The position numbers were made by a program, and so were the translations under genes. From JAHEYF01 sp045805185 (GTDB lineage Bacteria > Bacteroidota > Bacteroidia > B-17B0 > Aurantibacillaceae), in the NCBI GenBank assembly GCA_045805185.1, contig JBJMLS010000308.1, positions 1 to 12,629 on the forward strand: 12,629 nucleotides of DNA. The letters run 5' to 3'. This document shows, one piece after another, positions 1 through 7,696 of this stretch. Each line of letters opens with the position of its first letter. The stretch's first letter is position 1. Under the pieces are notes generated by a model, which saw only the letters and a program-made list of their open reading frames with translations, searched no databases and was not told the DNA's origin.

Positions 1-5
1 AAATA

Positions 6-242
6 TTAAGCGATAAGGCCTTTGGCTTTTGCTTCTTTCAGGCAAGCTGAGATCCCTTTTTTGTTGATGTTCTTCAGAGCAGAAGTGGAAACGCGTAAAG
101 TAACCCACGCGCCTGTTTCAGGAACAAAGAAACGCTTGTGCTTCAGGTTCACTTTGAACTGGCGGCGTGTTTTATTATTTGCATGCGATACGTTATTTCC
201 TAACATCGCTTTTTTTCCGGTTAATTGACAAATTCTTGACAT
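6..242 (-). CDS. rpmB: 50S ribosomal protein L28
   Basis: Ribosomal protein L28 (bL28), a small basic structural protein of the large ribosomal subunit. The 78-residue product is complete and of normal length for the family. It opens with MSRICQLTGKK, carries the lysine/arginine-rich NKTRRQFKVNLKHKRFF stretch (about residues 23-39), and has the typical central WVTLRVSTSALKNI segment (about 46-59). The ATG at 242 is preceded by a short leader, and a good Bacteroidota-type promoter lies about 45-75 nt upstream. In Bacteroidota this gene is usually followed by rpmG (L33), a DUF4295 gene and ftsY; if that order holds here they would lie beyond the left edge. The identification is secure from the sequence; the neighbours off the window are expectation only. 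Confidence 0.97.
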   Translation of the reverse strand: MSRICQLTGKKAMLGNNVSHANNKTRRQFKVNLKHKRFFVPETGAWVTLRVSTSALKNINKKGISACLKEAKAKGLIA

Positions 243-286
243 GACTATTGGTTTAAATACGTTATTCTATCCTGTAAAATGGGCTG

Positions 287-318
287 CAAAGTAAATGAAT
301 TTAATGAAAGTATGCAAA
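287..318 (-). promoter_or_regulatory. Putative Bacteroidota sigma-70 promoter of rpmB
   Basis: Read on the minus strand, a TTTG box (315-318) is followed after 20 nt by TTACTTTG (287-294), which matches the Bacteroidota -7 consensus TAnnTTTG with one mismatch. Transcription would start near 281, giving a leader of about 40 nt before the rpmB ATG at 242. The elements and spacing are visible; promoter activity is inferred. Confidence 0.5.
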
Positions 319-387
319 TTTTATTTGATCATGACGACTAAGGGCTTTCTTGTAATTTATAATTAATTGTTTAAGAAACAGTTAGCT

Positions 388-1623
388 TCACCTTATTTTA
401 CCGCAGAAAAGGGCAATATCATCGGTATAAGGCTTGGAACCCTTGAAATTAATGATGTTGAAGAGAATGTTCTGGTTGATCTGGTTTACATCCAGCTTTT
501 TTGCCTGCTTGATATCCGCCATCAGGCGATCCGAACCGTAGCTTTCCTCTTCTTCATTTTCCACTTCCACCACACCATCGGTATAGCAAAGTATCAGGGA
601 ATTCTCGCTGATCGGCAATATTCCTTCTTTCACTTTTACCAGTTCATCAAACATTCCTAAACCTGTGCAGCCCGCCCGAAGCATAAGCGTAGACTTTCCA
701 TTTAAAAGGATCGGAGGATTATGTCCCGCGTTCACATAAGTTAATATGCGGGTTTGAATATTGTATTTTGCTATGAAAAATGTGATGAACTTTTCTCCCT
801 TGGCATTCGACATTACTTTTGCATTTAATTCTCTCACCAGCTCGGATAAGCTATTGGTATAATTGAGCAAAACGCGCAGGTTGGCCTGGAAATTACTCAT
901 CAATAAAGCGGCGGCAACACCCTTCCCTGAAACATCGGCCATGCAAAAGGCAAATTCATTCCGGTTCAGCCAGATAAAATCGTAATAATCACCTCCCACT
1001 TCCTGGTGCGGCAGGTAAAGCGCGTCGAAGGAGGTCTGCTCATTGTCCGGCAGACTCTCAGGGAATAGCATGTGCTGCATTTGGGAAGCCAGTTCCAGCT
1101 CTTTACGCAGCGCGGCTTTTTGTATACTTTCTTTGTAGAGCTTTTTATTTTCTATAGCCACCACGATAATATTGGTGAGCGTTTGAACAAAAGGTAAATG
1201 TTTGATCACCGGGCTCACCTCTACCCTGTCGTCATCAATATCTCCAATCAGCACATACGCGAGAGGCTGCTGTTTATGAAAGACCGGAATGACAATTTCA
1301 AAGGAATGGTGGACAGGATTTTTTTCATTAAAATCGACCACATTGATCTCATTGATCCATAACAGATCGCGCTCAACATTGATCTGCGTATGCTCATCGT
1401 CAACACCGTATTTCAGCAGGCAGGTCCATTGATTTTCATACCCGTACAGCACCAGTTTTCCAATATTGAGTTTTTCTTTCAGAACATCCTGGTAGGTTGC
1501 AAGCAGGTCAGCAGTAGAAGTATTATTGTTGATTGCTTTGGTAATCTCCAGCAGGGAATTAAGCTTGAGTGAGCTCATCCTGTACCTCGATTGGGCGTTG
1601 CTGCTATGCGATTTATCCTGCAC
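388..1623 (-). CDS. PP2C-family (SpoIIE/RsbU-type) serine phosphatase with GAF-like N-terminal half
   Basis: A cytoplasmic protein-serine/threonine phosphatase of the PPM/SpoIIE class; relatives dephosphorylate anti-anti-sigma (STAS) proteins in partner-switching pathways. In the 411-aa frame, residues about 20-155 resemble a degenerate GAF sensor, 155-190 form a charged helical linker ending in MQHMLFP, and 200-411 are the phosphatase. Metal-binding motifs are all present: GGDYYDF (210-216), ADVSGKG (229-235), AGHNPP (299-304), YTDGVVE (347-353) and DDIAL (401-405), so the enzyme should be active. There is no transmembrane segment. The longest frame starts at GTG 1623, just after an in-frame TGA. 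The ATG at 1578 (MSSLKLN) is a realistic alternative and keeps the whole GAF-like part. No anti-sigma kinase or STAS partner lies in the window, so the substrate is unknown. The intrinsic terminator upstream makes it a separate transcription unit. Confidence 0.9.
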   Translation of the reverse strand: MQDKSHSSNAQSRYRMSSLKLNSLLEITKAINNNTSTADLLATYQDVLKEKLNIGKLVLYGYENQWTCLLKYGVDDEHTQINVERDLLWINEINVVDFNEKNPVHHSFEIVIPVFHKQQPLAYVLIGDIDDDRVEVSPVIKHLPFVQTLTNIIVVAIENKKLYKESIQKAALRKELELASQMQHMLFPESLPDNEQTSFDALYLPHQEVGGDYYDFIWLNRNEFAFCMADVSGKGVAAALLMSNFQANLRVLLNYTNSLSELVRELNAKVMSNAKGEKFITFFIAKYNIQTRILTYVNAGHNPPILLNGKSTLMLRAGCTGLGMFDELVKVKEGILPISENSLILCYTDGVVEVENEEEESYGSDRLMADIKQAKKLDVNQINQNILFNIINFKGSKPYTDDIALFCGKIR

Positions 1624-1671
1624 TGTTCTTAACTGCTCAAACGTTAAAGATAAAGTATAGAGTATTCATAA

Positions 1672-1700
1672 ACAAAAAAGCAGCTGTTTTTTAGCTGCTT
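1672..1700 (-). terminator. Rho-independent terminator after the small T9SS protein gene
   Basis: On the minus strand, AAGCAGCT and AGCTGCTT form a perfect 8-bp stem (1678-1685 with 1693-1700) around a 7-nt A-rich loop, followed directly by a run of T (complement of the A tract at 1674-1679). It lies about 22 nt beyond the stop codon of the gene ending at 1723 and separates it from the phosphatase gene. Confidence 0.85.
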
Positions 1701-1722
1701 CCTGTTTTTAGGTATATGAAGG

Positions 1723-2418
1723 CTATTCTTTTATCGCCTTATATCGCTTCACTTTACCAGTAGAATCAATGAACTCGAGGATATAAGCTCCCGGCTGGAA
1801 GTGCTGCACATTAATGTATCCCTTAAACAACTCATTACTGATCTCTTTTCCTTCACTGTTCAAAATTCTTACCCGCTCAATCCGAACATTACTCTCCCGG
1901 TTCATTACGTACAGCTTTTCAGTAAAAGGATTTGGGAAAATGATCGTTTCTGCCCCTTCAGCCGGTGTCGCGATTCCGGCAAAACCTGTAGCCAGCACCA
2001 TAACTTTGAGGGAATCGTGCGTAATAAAGGCATTGGGATTGGCAGCGCTTGTCTTTGGCCAGATCACAACCGTATTAATTCCCTGTCTAAAGGCCCCTGT
2101 TATCGGAACCGAGACGCTGTCCGGGTATGTCCCTCCGGATGGCAGGCTTATTCCCAAGGAATCATACGCAAGCAAAACGAGCGAATTGCCGGTATTACTG
2201 GAATCAACTTCTATGTAGATCTCCACATCACCTGTATAAGCGGAATTACCATAATGCTTAATAGCAAAATAGTAGTTATCGACACTGTTTATGGTGGTCG
2301 TACCCGGAACACTATAGCTAAAAAAGCTGGTGTCTATGCCCAGGCTGTCCGTTTGAGCCCTGAGCCCGCATGTATAAAGGGTGATAATCGCAATGACCCT
2401 ATAAAGAAGCTTATTCAT
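1723..2418 (-). CDS. Small secreted protein with T9SS type A C-terminal sorting domain
   Basis: A 231-residue exported protein of unknown function. Residues 1-22 are a signal peptide (MNKLLYRV, then a hydrophobic IAIITLYTCGL, cleavage probably near RAQ). Residues about 23-155 form a Ser/Thr/Gly/Val-rich segment with beta-strand character, possibly a CARDB- or Ig-like sandwich (for example DVEIYIEV, 64-71); this fold guess is weak. From residue 161 the last 71 residues fit a type A T9SS sorting domain: FPNPF, then VRILNSEGKEI, PGAYILEF and a terminal GKVKRYKAIKE. Known family behaviour is Sec export, then T9SS passage across the outer membrane with removal of this tail and surface attachment or release. 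The passenger is only about 140 residues, small for a T9SS client. It is divergent from the 487-aa gene (91-bp gap) and has its own terminator. Confidence 0.85.
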   Translation of the reverse strand: MNKLLYRVIAIITLYTCGLRAQTDSLGIDTSFFSYSVPGTTTINSVDNYYFAIKHYGNSAYTGDVEIYIEVDSSNTGNSLVLLAYDSLGISLPSGGTYPDSVSVPITGAFRQGINTVVIWPKTSAANPNAFITHDSLKVMVLATGFAGIATPAEGAETIIFPNPFTEKLYVMNRESNVRIERVRILNSEGKEISNELFKGYINVQHFQPGAYILEFIDSTGKVKRYKAIKE

Positions 2419-2509
2419 GGTAGAAATTTTATAGGATGAAATTAATCCTTATTTCTCAAACAGGGAAAGGAAAAAAATCTCTATCTTACGTGTCCAGATA
2501 CATTAAAAA

Positions 2510-3973
2510 ATGAATATCCTTCCCGAAATAATCGGCCTGCTAAACAAGGAAGAAGCACGGAACTATAAATTATTCGCCCATCAAACGAATGCCGGTGCAG
2601 AGCGTAAGGATGTCCTGCTGTTCGATTACATTAAAAAGAACTACCCGGATCAGGACGAAGAAAAAATCTTCAGGAAATTGTATAAGGAAAGCGACAAGAA
2701 TGCATTTTACCGCCTAAAGAACCGCCTTATTGAAGACATCGGGATCAGCCTCGCACAGCTTCATTACAATTCCTCGGAAATCAATACCATTCTTAACAAT
2801 TACCTGCTCGCGAAACTTTTTATTTCGAAAAATAAATCCTCGCTCGCTCTTTATTATCTTGGAAAAAGTGAAAAAAAAGCGCTAAGCATTGAAAGCTTTG
2901 AGTTGCTGGATCTCATTTACAACGAATACATCAAGCTGTCGCATGAAGAATTGGAAATTAATCCTGAGAATTACATCAGTAAACGAAAAGAAAACCGGGC
3001 AAAGCTGAACCGGCTGCAGGAAATAGATGATGTGCTAGCCGTGGTGATATACAGGATAAAGACCAGTCAGAATTTCAGTCGTGGGAATGAAAAAATAAAT
3101 GAGCTGCTGAATACTACCGTGAACACCTTTTCGAAGAGCAGGGAAGTAAAGAACAGTCCCTTACTCCGATTTAAGATCTATCATTCCGTCAGCAGGATCC
3201 TGCTTCAGCAGCATAATTTCAAAGCCCTGGAAAAATACCTATTGAAAACCTATTCGGAATTCAACAAGGAGAGCCTGTTCACGCGCAATAACCACGATAC
3301 CCGGCTCCAGATGCTGACCTATATCTCAAACGCCTTATTTAAGAACAATAAAATAAATGAGTCGCTTCATTATGTGAAAGAACTGCACAGCGCTATGCAG
3401 GAATACTCCGGGATGCTTCATGATAAATATCTTTTCTTTTACTATAATATCCTCGTGAATAATTACGCCAAAACCAATGTGGAAAAGGCAATAGAAATCC
3501 TGAATGAAGCAAGGGAAGAAAAAGTGATCCGTAATCACCCGGTATATATCGGGTTTGTGTACCTGAACCTCGCGGTATCTTTTTTCGCGATAAAGAATTT
3601 CAAATCTTCACTCAGGAGCATAGTGAAATTATACATGCTCGACAGTTACAAAACGCTGGATGAAGCTTTCCGCTTTAAGATATCCGTAACTGAGCTGATC
3701 ATACGTTATGAACTGAACGACATGGATTATATTGAACAGCGGATCCTTCAGATCCGCAAAGAATTTAAAACATTACTTCAACAGGAAGAATTCCGGAGGG
3801 AAGCCGGGCTCATCGATATCATTTCTAAAATGACCATTTCCTCTATGCTTAAATCCGACAAAAAATTAATAGAAATCATCCGTTCGTTTACGAGGAAAAC
3901 AAAAAGTGCGGATCCCGAAGGCGGGGAGATTCTGGATTACAGCGACTGGCTCAACGAGAAAATACGGTCTTAA
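2510..3973 (+). CDS. Conserved-type hypothetical protein, all-helical, TPR-like (Bacteroidota)
   Basis: I do not recognise a named family. The 487-residue product has no signal peptide or transmembrane segment, so it is probably cytoplasmic. It contains no cysteine and one tryptophan, and is rich in Leu, Lys, Glu, Asn and Tyr. Residues about 1-90 look like a compact helical N-terminal domain (LFDYIKKNYP at 37-46; AFYRLKNRLIEDI at 65-77), a style I associate with uncharacterised Bacteroidota proteins. From about 90 to 440 come paired amphipathic helices with TPR-like spacing, such as LAKLFISKNKSSLALYYLGK, ALFKNNKINESLHYV, and VYLNLAVSFFAIKNFKSSLR, suggesting an alpha-solenoid that binds peptide or protein. 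The ATG follows ATTAAAAA, an A-rich leader without Shine-Dalgarno sequence. It stands alone, divergent from a small T9SS protein. A scaffolding or regulatory role is possible but not shown. Confidence 0.8.
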   Translation: MNILPEIIGLLNKEEARNYKLFAHQTNAGAERKDVLLFDYIKKNYPDQDEEKIFRKLYKESDKNAFYRLKNRLIEDIGISLAQLHYNSSEINTILNNYLLAKLFISKNKSSLALYYLGKSEKKALSIESFELLDLIYNEYIKLSHEELEINPENYISKRKENRAKLNRLQEIDDVLAVVIYRIKTSQNFSRGNEKINELLNTTVNTFSKSREVKNSPLLRFKIYHSVSRILLQQHNFKALEKYLLKTYSEFNKESLFTRNNHDTRLQMLTYISNALFKNNKINESLHYVKELHSAMQEYSGMLHDKYLFFYYNILVNNYAKTNVEKAIEILNEAREEKVIRNHPVYIGFVYLNLAVSFFAIKNFKSSLRSIVKLYMLDSYKTLDEAFRFKISVTELIIRYELNDMDYIEQRILQIRKEFKTLLQQEEFRREAGLIDIISKMTISSMLKSDKKLIEIIRSFTRKTKSADPEGGEILDYSDWLNEKIRS

Positions 3974-4151
3974 TTTTTAGCTGAATAAGTAAGTAAAAAA
4001 TCTAATAATATGTTTCAATTATTATATGATTAATAGCTTATGTTAATGTTGAACACGTAAGAAAACGAAATTTCTGGTTTTATTCCTGAAAGAAGAAGGC
4101 CCATCTTTGTTCCAACAAAACGAAAAGAAACTTTTAACCAAAACAAATCAA
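3974..4151 (+). other. AT-rich intergenic region with weak promoter candidate
   Basis: This 178-base gap between two co-directed genes holds no convincing gene or terminator. A possible promoter for the PKD protein gene is TTTT (4078-4081), 20 nt, then CATCTTTG (4102-4109); each box has one mismatch to the Bacteroidota TTTG / TAnnTTTG consensus, and it would give a leader of about 35-40 nt before the ATG at 4152. An A/T-only inverted repeat (TAATAAT 4003-4009 with ATTATTA 4018-4024) is also present, of unknown meaning. Confidence 0.35.
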
Positions 4152-5660
4152 ATGAAACAACATCTACTCAAAAAATTAAGCATGCTCTTCGTGATGCTTT
4201 GCTTAACGGTAAACGGGTTCTCACAGACCTGTGTCGCATCTTATTCATCCGCTAACAATGGCGGAGGATCATATACCTTTACCAATACCGGCAGCAATTC
4301 GTTCTTAATAACAAGCGACTGGTACGTCAACTACAGCTATGTGGGAAGCGGCAGCAATTTCAGCTATTCGTTTCCAGGAAACGGTTCTTATAATGTATGC
4401 CTGATGATCTCCGATTCAACTAACAGCTGCTGGGATTCGATGTGCGGAGTTATTACCGTAAGCGGAATGGCCGCCGGAACAGGCTGTCATGCCGCATTTA
4501 CCACTAGTTTAAATGGATCTTCGGCTTCCTTTGCTATTCAAACAAATCTTCCGAATTTTAATCCAAATGCCGTTACACATATTACCTGGAGTCTGGGTGA
4601 TGGAGCCGGTTATGGGCCGGGGGCGGCTTCATATCCATCTAGCTTTACTGCACTTTCACATATTTATAATAATCCGGGTACTTATGCAGTATGCCTTACT
4701 TTATATGACTCCATTAACATGTGTTCTGATACCTATTGCGATTCTGTAGTTATTGCGGGCGCTCCTGCAAACGGAACCGGATGTCATGCTGATTTTAATG
4801 TGAATGCTACAGGCAATAATAATGAGAATCTTTACACTATCAGTTATGCTAATCCACAGTTTGACTCTTCTTATGTAAGTTATGTTACCTGGGATTTTGG
4901 AGATGGCAGCACCAGTTCGGGAACCCTGTTCAATGGCAATGGACCCTATGCGGGCGCAGTTACTCATACCTATGCGGCCTCTGGTATGTATACAGTTTGC
5001 CTTACGCTTACTGATTCTGTTCACAGTTGCGTGGATACATTTTGCAACAGCGTTTGGGTTGGTAACGTAACGCCAACCTGCAACGCCAATTTTGTTTTGT
5101 GGGAAGATTCTACTAATGCGGGTACCTGGTATGCATATAGTTATTCCAACTCATTTAATAACAGCACCACTTATCTTTGGGATTTTGGCGATGGAACTAC
5201 TTCCACCCAGCAATACCCTTCGCATACCTATACCACTGCCGGACATTATGATATCTGCTTAACGGTTACCGATAGCCTGATCTCCTGCACGAGTACCTAT
5301 TGCGATACTTCTTCCGCACACAGGTATTCCTCTGCAGCCGGCATGATGAATTTAACAGTTCTTGCGCCCGGGTCAACTACAGGCATCAGTACGCATGAGG
5401 AGTCCCTTACTTCTGTAAGCGTTTATCCGAACCCGGTAACGGAAAATGCTACGCTTAGCATTACATCCGAAGAAAATACTACCGTAAGCTATTCCGTTTA
5501 CAATATGTACGGACAAATGGTAAACTGTGCAAAGGCCGCTATCAACAAAGGAAAAAACACACTCAGTTTAAATACAGCTGAACTTTCCAACGGGATCTAC
5601 TTTGTACGTGTAATTGATAACCACAATAAGAAAATAACCACAATAAGAATTGTGAAATAG
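4152..5660 (+). CDS. Secreted PKD-repeat protein with T9SS type A sorting domain
   Basis: A 502-residue cell-surface or secreted protein. I place the start at ATG 4152 because it puts a classical signal peptide first (MKQHLLKKLS, then MLFVMLCLTV, cleavage near GFSQ-T); the frame is open upstream to a TTG at 4107, which would bury it. Four PKD-like beta-sandwich modules follow, about 27-105, 112-203, 211-304 and 310-390. Modules 2-4 show the PKD core (WSLGDG 146-151, WDFGDG 247-252 and 343-348) and HIYNNPGTY-, HTYAASGMY- and HTYTTAGHY-type strands; module 1 has lost the GDG motif. Every module ends with cysteines spaced C-x9-C-x4-C (83/93/98, 181/191/196, 283/293/298, 369/379/384) and starts with another cysteine (27, 112, 211, 310), suggesting two disulfides per module. 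Residues about 420-502 are the sorting domain (VSVYPNPV, YNMYGQMV, LSNGIYFVRV, KITTIRIVK). There is no catalytic domain; an adhesive or structural role is inferred. Confidence 0.9.
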   Translation: MKQHLLKKLSMLFVMLCLTVNGFSQTCVASYSSANNGGGSYTFTNTGSNSFLITSDWYVNYSYVGSGSNFSYSFPGNGSYNVCLMISDSTNSCWDSMCGVITVSGMAAGTGCHAAFTTSLNGSSASFAIQTNLPNFNPNAVTHITWSLGDGAGYGPGAASYPSSFTALSHIYNNPGTYAVCLTLYDSINMCSDTYCDSVVIAGAPANGTGCHADFNVNATGNNNENLYTISYANPQFDSSYVSYVTWDFGDGSTSSGTLFNGNGPYAGAVTHTYAASGMYTVCLTLTDSVHSCVDTFCNSVWVGNVTPTCNANFVLWEDSTNAGTWYAYSYSNSFNNSTTYLWDFGDGTTSTQQYPSHTYTTAGHYDICLTVTDSLISCTSTYCDTSSAHRYSSAAGMMNLTVLAPGSTTGISTHEESLTSVSVYPNPVTENATLSITSEENTTVSYSVYNMYGQMVNCAKAAINKGKNTLSLNTAELSNGIYFVRVIDNHNKKITTIRIVK

Positions 5661-5683
5661 AAGGGGTATCTGTTTTACAAGAG

Positions 5684-5712
5684 AAAGGCGGACATCTTGT
5701 TCGCCTTTTTTT
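5684..5712 (+). terminator. Rho-independent terminator after the PKD protein gene
   Basis: AAAGGCGGAC (5684-5693) pairs with GTTCGCCTTT (5699-5708) across a 5-nt loop, with one G-T wobble, and is followed by four further T. It begins 23 nt after the stop codon at 5660. GC-rich stem plus T tract make this a strong intrinsic terminator. Confidence 0.88.
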
Positions 5713-5754
5713 ATATTCCCCGCTTAAATAAAATACAATTAGTAATATTGCCGT

Positions 5755-6084
5755 ATGAATAAAATTGCAGACACGCCAAAGCCGCCTTATTATGCGGTTA
5801 TTTTTACATCTTTAAAAAACCCCGATGATACCGGCTATACCAATACAGCCGCCTTAATGAATGAGCTGGCGGGTAAGCAGCCTGGCTACCTGGGAATAGA
5901 ATCAGCGAGAGAAGACCTTGGCATAACCGTTTCCTACTGGAAAGATCTGGAATCGATAAAGGCCTGGAAGCAGAACAGCGAACATCTTTTCGCACAAAAA
6001 ATGGGAAGAGAAAAATGGTACGCTCATTACAAAACACGGATCTGCCTTGTGGAAAGAGATTACGAATTTACCACAGGTATATAG
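5755..6084 (+). CDS. Antibiotic biosynthesis monooxygenase (ABM) fold protein
   Basis: A 109-residue cytoplasmic protein of the dimeric alpha/beta-barrel ABM superfamily. The family includes small cofactor-free monooxygenases and many members of unknown substrate; the name does not imply antibiotic production. Visible features are the first strand (YYAVIFTSL, 12-20), the QPGYLGIESAR turn and strand (about 42-52), the TVSYWKDLESIKAWKQN motif (about 58-74, the most typical family signature), and the helix with HLFAQKMGREKWY (about 77-89). The length is normal. The ATG follows a terminator by about 40 nt, so it is probably its own transcription unit; TAATATTG (5743-5750) resembles a -7 box but would leave almost no leader. 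The convergent neighbour ends 83 bp away. The fold is well supported; the substrate is unknown. Confidence 0.82.
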   Translation: MNKIADTPKPPYYAVIFTSLKNPDDTGYTNTAALMNELAGKQPGYLGIESAREDLGITVSYWKDLESIKAWKQNSEHLFAQKMGREKWYAHYKTRICLVERDYEFTTGI

Positions 6085-6123
6085 CCTTAACCTGGAAAGG
6101 CCGGAGCTTATGGCCGATTAAGG
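6085..6123. terminator. Possible hairpin between convergent genes
   Basis: In the 83-bp gap between two convergent genes, CCTTAA (6085-6090) pairs with TTAAGG (6118-6123) and an inner GGCC (6099-6102) pairs with GGCC (6112-6115), with an asymmetric internal loop. It begins right after the stop codon of the ABM gene. There is no T tract on either strand, so intrinsic termination is uncertain; it may only be a 3'-end stabilising structure. Confidence 0.3.
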
Positions 6124-6167
6124 TGAGTTAATAGAAGAAGAGATGGAGCGGGCTACAAATGAAGGCT

Positions 6168-7067
6168 CTACTTATTGCTAACAATGGCAAGAAATCTTCC
6201 GTTCGGACTTAATGCAAAACGGGTGATCTTTGAGATACCCGCTGCAGAGAAATCTCCAAGTTCTACCCAGGTTTTAAGGTCGTCATTATAACGAAGCAGC
6301 TTGCTCCCGTCCGACTTGATCAATCCAAGTCCCTTGTCCCATATAAAATCTTCATTTTCCGCTTTCGCAGTTGCATATTCTTCCGATTTCTTCAATAAAA
6401 TATCATACAGCCGAACCTTATTCCCTTTTTCTTCCTTTATTACATAAAAGAATTTATTCTTTGTTGCAGGACGAAAAGCGCGGGTGATATTTTCTGCAAT
6501 AAGCACATCGTTCCCGTTTGAAATGGAACGCGCATGCAAACTGTGTGGATTGCTGAGCTTGTAATAAAGTACTGTATCTGAATTGAGAAATGAAAAATAC
6601 CCAACGGAATCGAATGCGGAGATCTGCTGATCTTCGAATTTAGTCTTATGATCCGGATAAGCAGAAGTGTAGCCATTCTTTATATTCAGCGACAGAATGA
6701 TCTGCGAGCTATCGCTAAGAACAACAACGCAGGCCAGGGACCTTTTATCAGGCGTAACCGTTGGAGAATATTCACTCTCGGGAGTTTTTGTAAGCTGAAC
6801 AGTTTTTTTATTTCCAATGCTATAACTGTAGATATCGGCTTGCTTATCTTCTTTCACCGAAACAAAATAGAGCAATTTACCGTCGGGTGAAAAATGCGGC
6901 TGATTATCATAACCGGGACGATTGGTAATATTCATTCCCTTGTGCAGGATGATCCCGGTTGGCGTTTTTTTTATTTCATAGAGCCAGATATCTGTTTCCG
7001 GCATTTGCGCCTTGCAAAGAACAGAAATAAAAAACACAGAAAAGAAGATAAGTTTTTGATAGATCAT
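6168..7067 (-). CDS. Exported TolB/WD40-like beta-propeller repeat protein
   Basis: A 299-residue exported protein. The signal peptide is MIYQKLIFFSVFFISVLCKA, with cleavage near KAQ; the cysteine is not in a good lipobox, so it is more likely soluble in the periplasm or surface-exposed than a lipoprotein. The mature part contains PD40/TolB-type propeller blades: NQPHFSPDGKLLYFV followed by ADIYSYSI (about 55-84), QLTKTPESEYSPTVTPDKR (about 91-109), further diverged blades, and a terminal ALSPNGRFLAIVSN. The usual family role is binding protein or peptidoglycan-associated partners; no catalytic residues are apparent. I chose ATG 7065-7067, whose first base overlaps the TGA of the upstream gene (TGATG), which implies translational coupling. 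The GTG one codon earlier (7068-7070) is an equally in-frame alternative. It is last in the argS series. Confidence 0.8.
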   Translation of the reverse strand: MIYQKLIFFSVFFISVLCKAQMPETDIWLYEIKKTPTGIILHKGMNITNRPGYDNQPHFSPDGKLLYFVSVKEDKQADIYSYSIGNKKTVQLTKTPESEYSPTVTPDKRSLACVVVLSDSSQIILSLNIKNGYTSAYPDHKTKFEDQQISAFDSVGYFSFLNSDTVLYYKLSNPHSLHARSISNGNDVLIAENITRAFRPATKNKFFYVIKEEKGNKVRLYDILLKKSEEYATAKAENEDFIWDKGLGLIKSDGSKLLRYNDDLKTWVELGDFSAAGISKITRFALSPNGRFLAIVSNK

Positions 7068-7684
7068 CACGAGAGTTTTGCCTGGTTGAATTTCAACATC
7101 ATTTTTGCCAATTCGGTATTTCCAAGGGCATTCAGTTTTTCCATTACTCCGCTTATATCCTCCTTTGTTTTATTCTGATTCAGCTTGAATTTGGTCTGTA
7201 TTGATGTTAGCCTGATCTTTATTCCTACGATCTCGGTATACATCACGCTTTTGTATTGCTCCGGCAACTGTTCGAAATGCTGAATGTAAGAAGGCTCAAA
7301 AAATTCAATTGTGCTCATTAAGATCTGCCTCTTCAGCTCTGTTTCATGGATCAGTTCCGCTTCACCGGACACATGAACCGCTGTATAGTTCCAGGTTGGA
7401 ACATTTGTTTTATTAGCATACCAGGAAGGAGAAATATAACCATGCGGCCCGGTAAAGATCAGTAAAACATTTCCTTCCATTTCAATGGTCTTCCAGTGCG
7501 GGTTCGCCTTCGCCAGGTGCGTATACAGGAAAACATCCTTCCCCTCTTCTTTTAGTATAAAAGGAAGATGAGTCACTTCCGGCTGCTCCGTTCCATTGCA
7601 CAGCAACATGCCAAAGCTGTGCGACTGAATAAACTCAAGCGCTACTTTATTATCTTCAATGGAAAAATAGTTCGGGACGTACAT
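7067..7684 (-). CDS. PaiB-family FMN-binding protein (putative negative transcriptional regulator)
   Basis: A 205-residue cytoplasmic protein of the PaiB family, which has a split-barrel FMN-binding fold related to pyridoxamine-phosphate oxidases. In Bacillus subtilis PaiB takes part in repression of protease and sporulation genes, but many members are simply annotated as flavin-binding proteins, so a regulatory role here is only by family. Diagnostic motifs are all present: MYVPNYF at the start, VTHLPF (37-42), THLAKANPHW (55-64), FTGPHGYISPSWY (77-89) and VPTWNY (95-100). Length is normal for the family. It starts 12 nt after the argS stop codon and its TGA overlaps the next start codon, so it is probably cotranscribed with both. 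No helix-turn-helix is visible. Confidence 0.9.
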   Translation of the reverse strand: MYVPNYFSIEDNKVALEFIQSHSFGMLLCNGTEQPEVTHLPFILKEEGKDVFLYTHLAKANPHWKTIEMEGNVLLIFTGPHGYISPSWYANKTNVPTWNYTAVHVSGEAELIHETELKRQILMSTIEFFEPSYIQHFEQLPEQYKSVMYTEIVGIKIRLTSIQTKFKLNQNKTKEDISGVMEKLNALGNTELAKMMLKFNQAKLS

Positions 7685-7696
7685 TTTGTATCTGTA

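Noticed and set aside
1801..2439. Plus-strand frame of 212 codons
   Set aside because: Antisense to the T9SS protein gene, which has a signal peptide, sorting domain and terminator; the plus-strand product shows no domain.
4003..4024. Inverted repeat TAATAAT / ATTATTA after the 487-aa gene
   Set aside because: The stem is only A/T pairs with no T tract, too weak for an intrinsic terminator, and such pairs are common by chance in AT-rich gaps.
4107..4151. Upstream TTG start for the PKD protein
   Set aside because: It would add 15 residues ahead of a clear signal peptide; the TTG overlaps a -7-like TTTG and the ATG at 4152 fits better.
7068..7070. GTG as start of the propeller protein
   Set aside because: The ATG immediately after it gives the usual TGATG coupling and an equally good signal peptide; kept only as an alternative.
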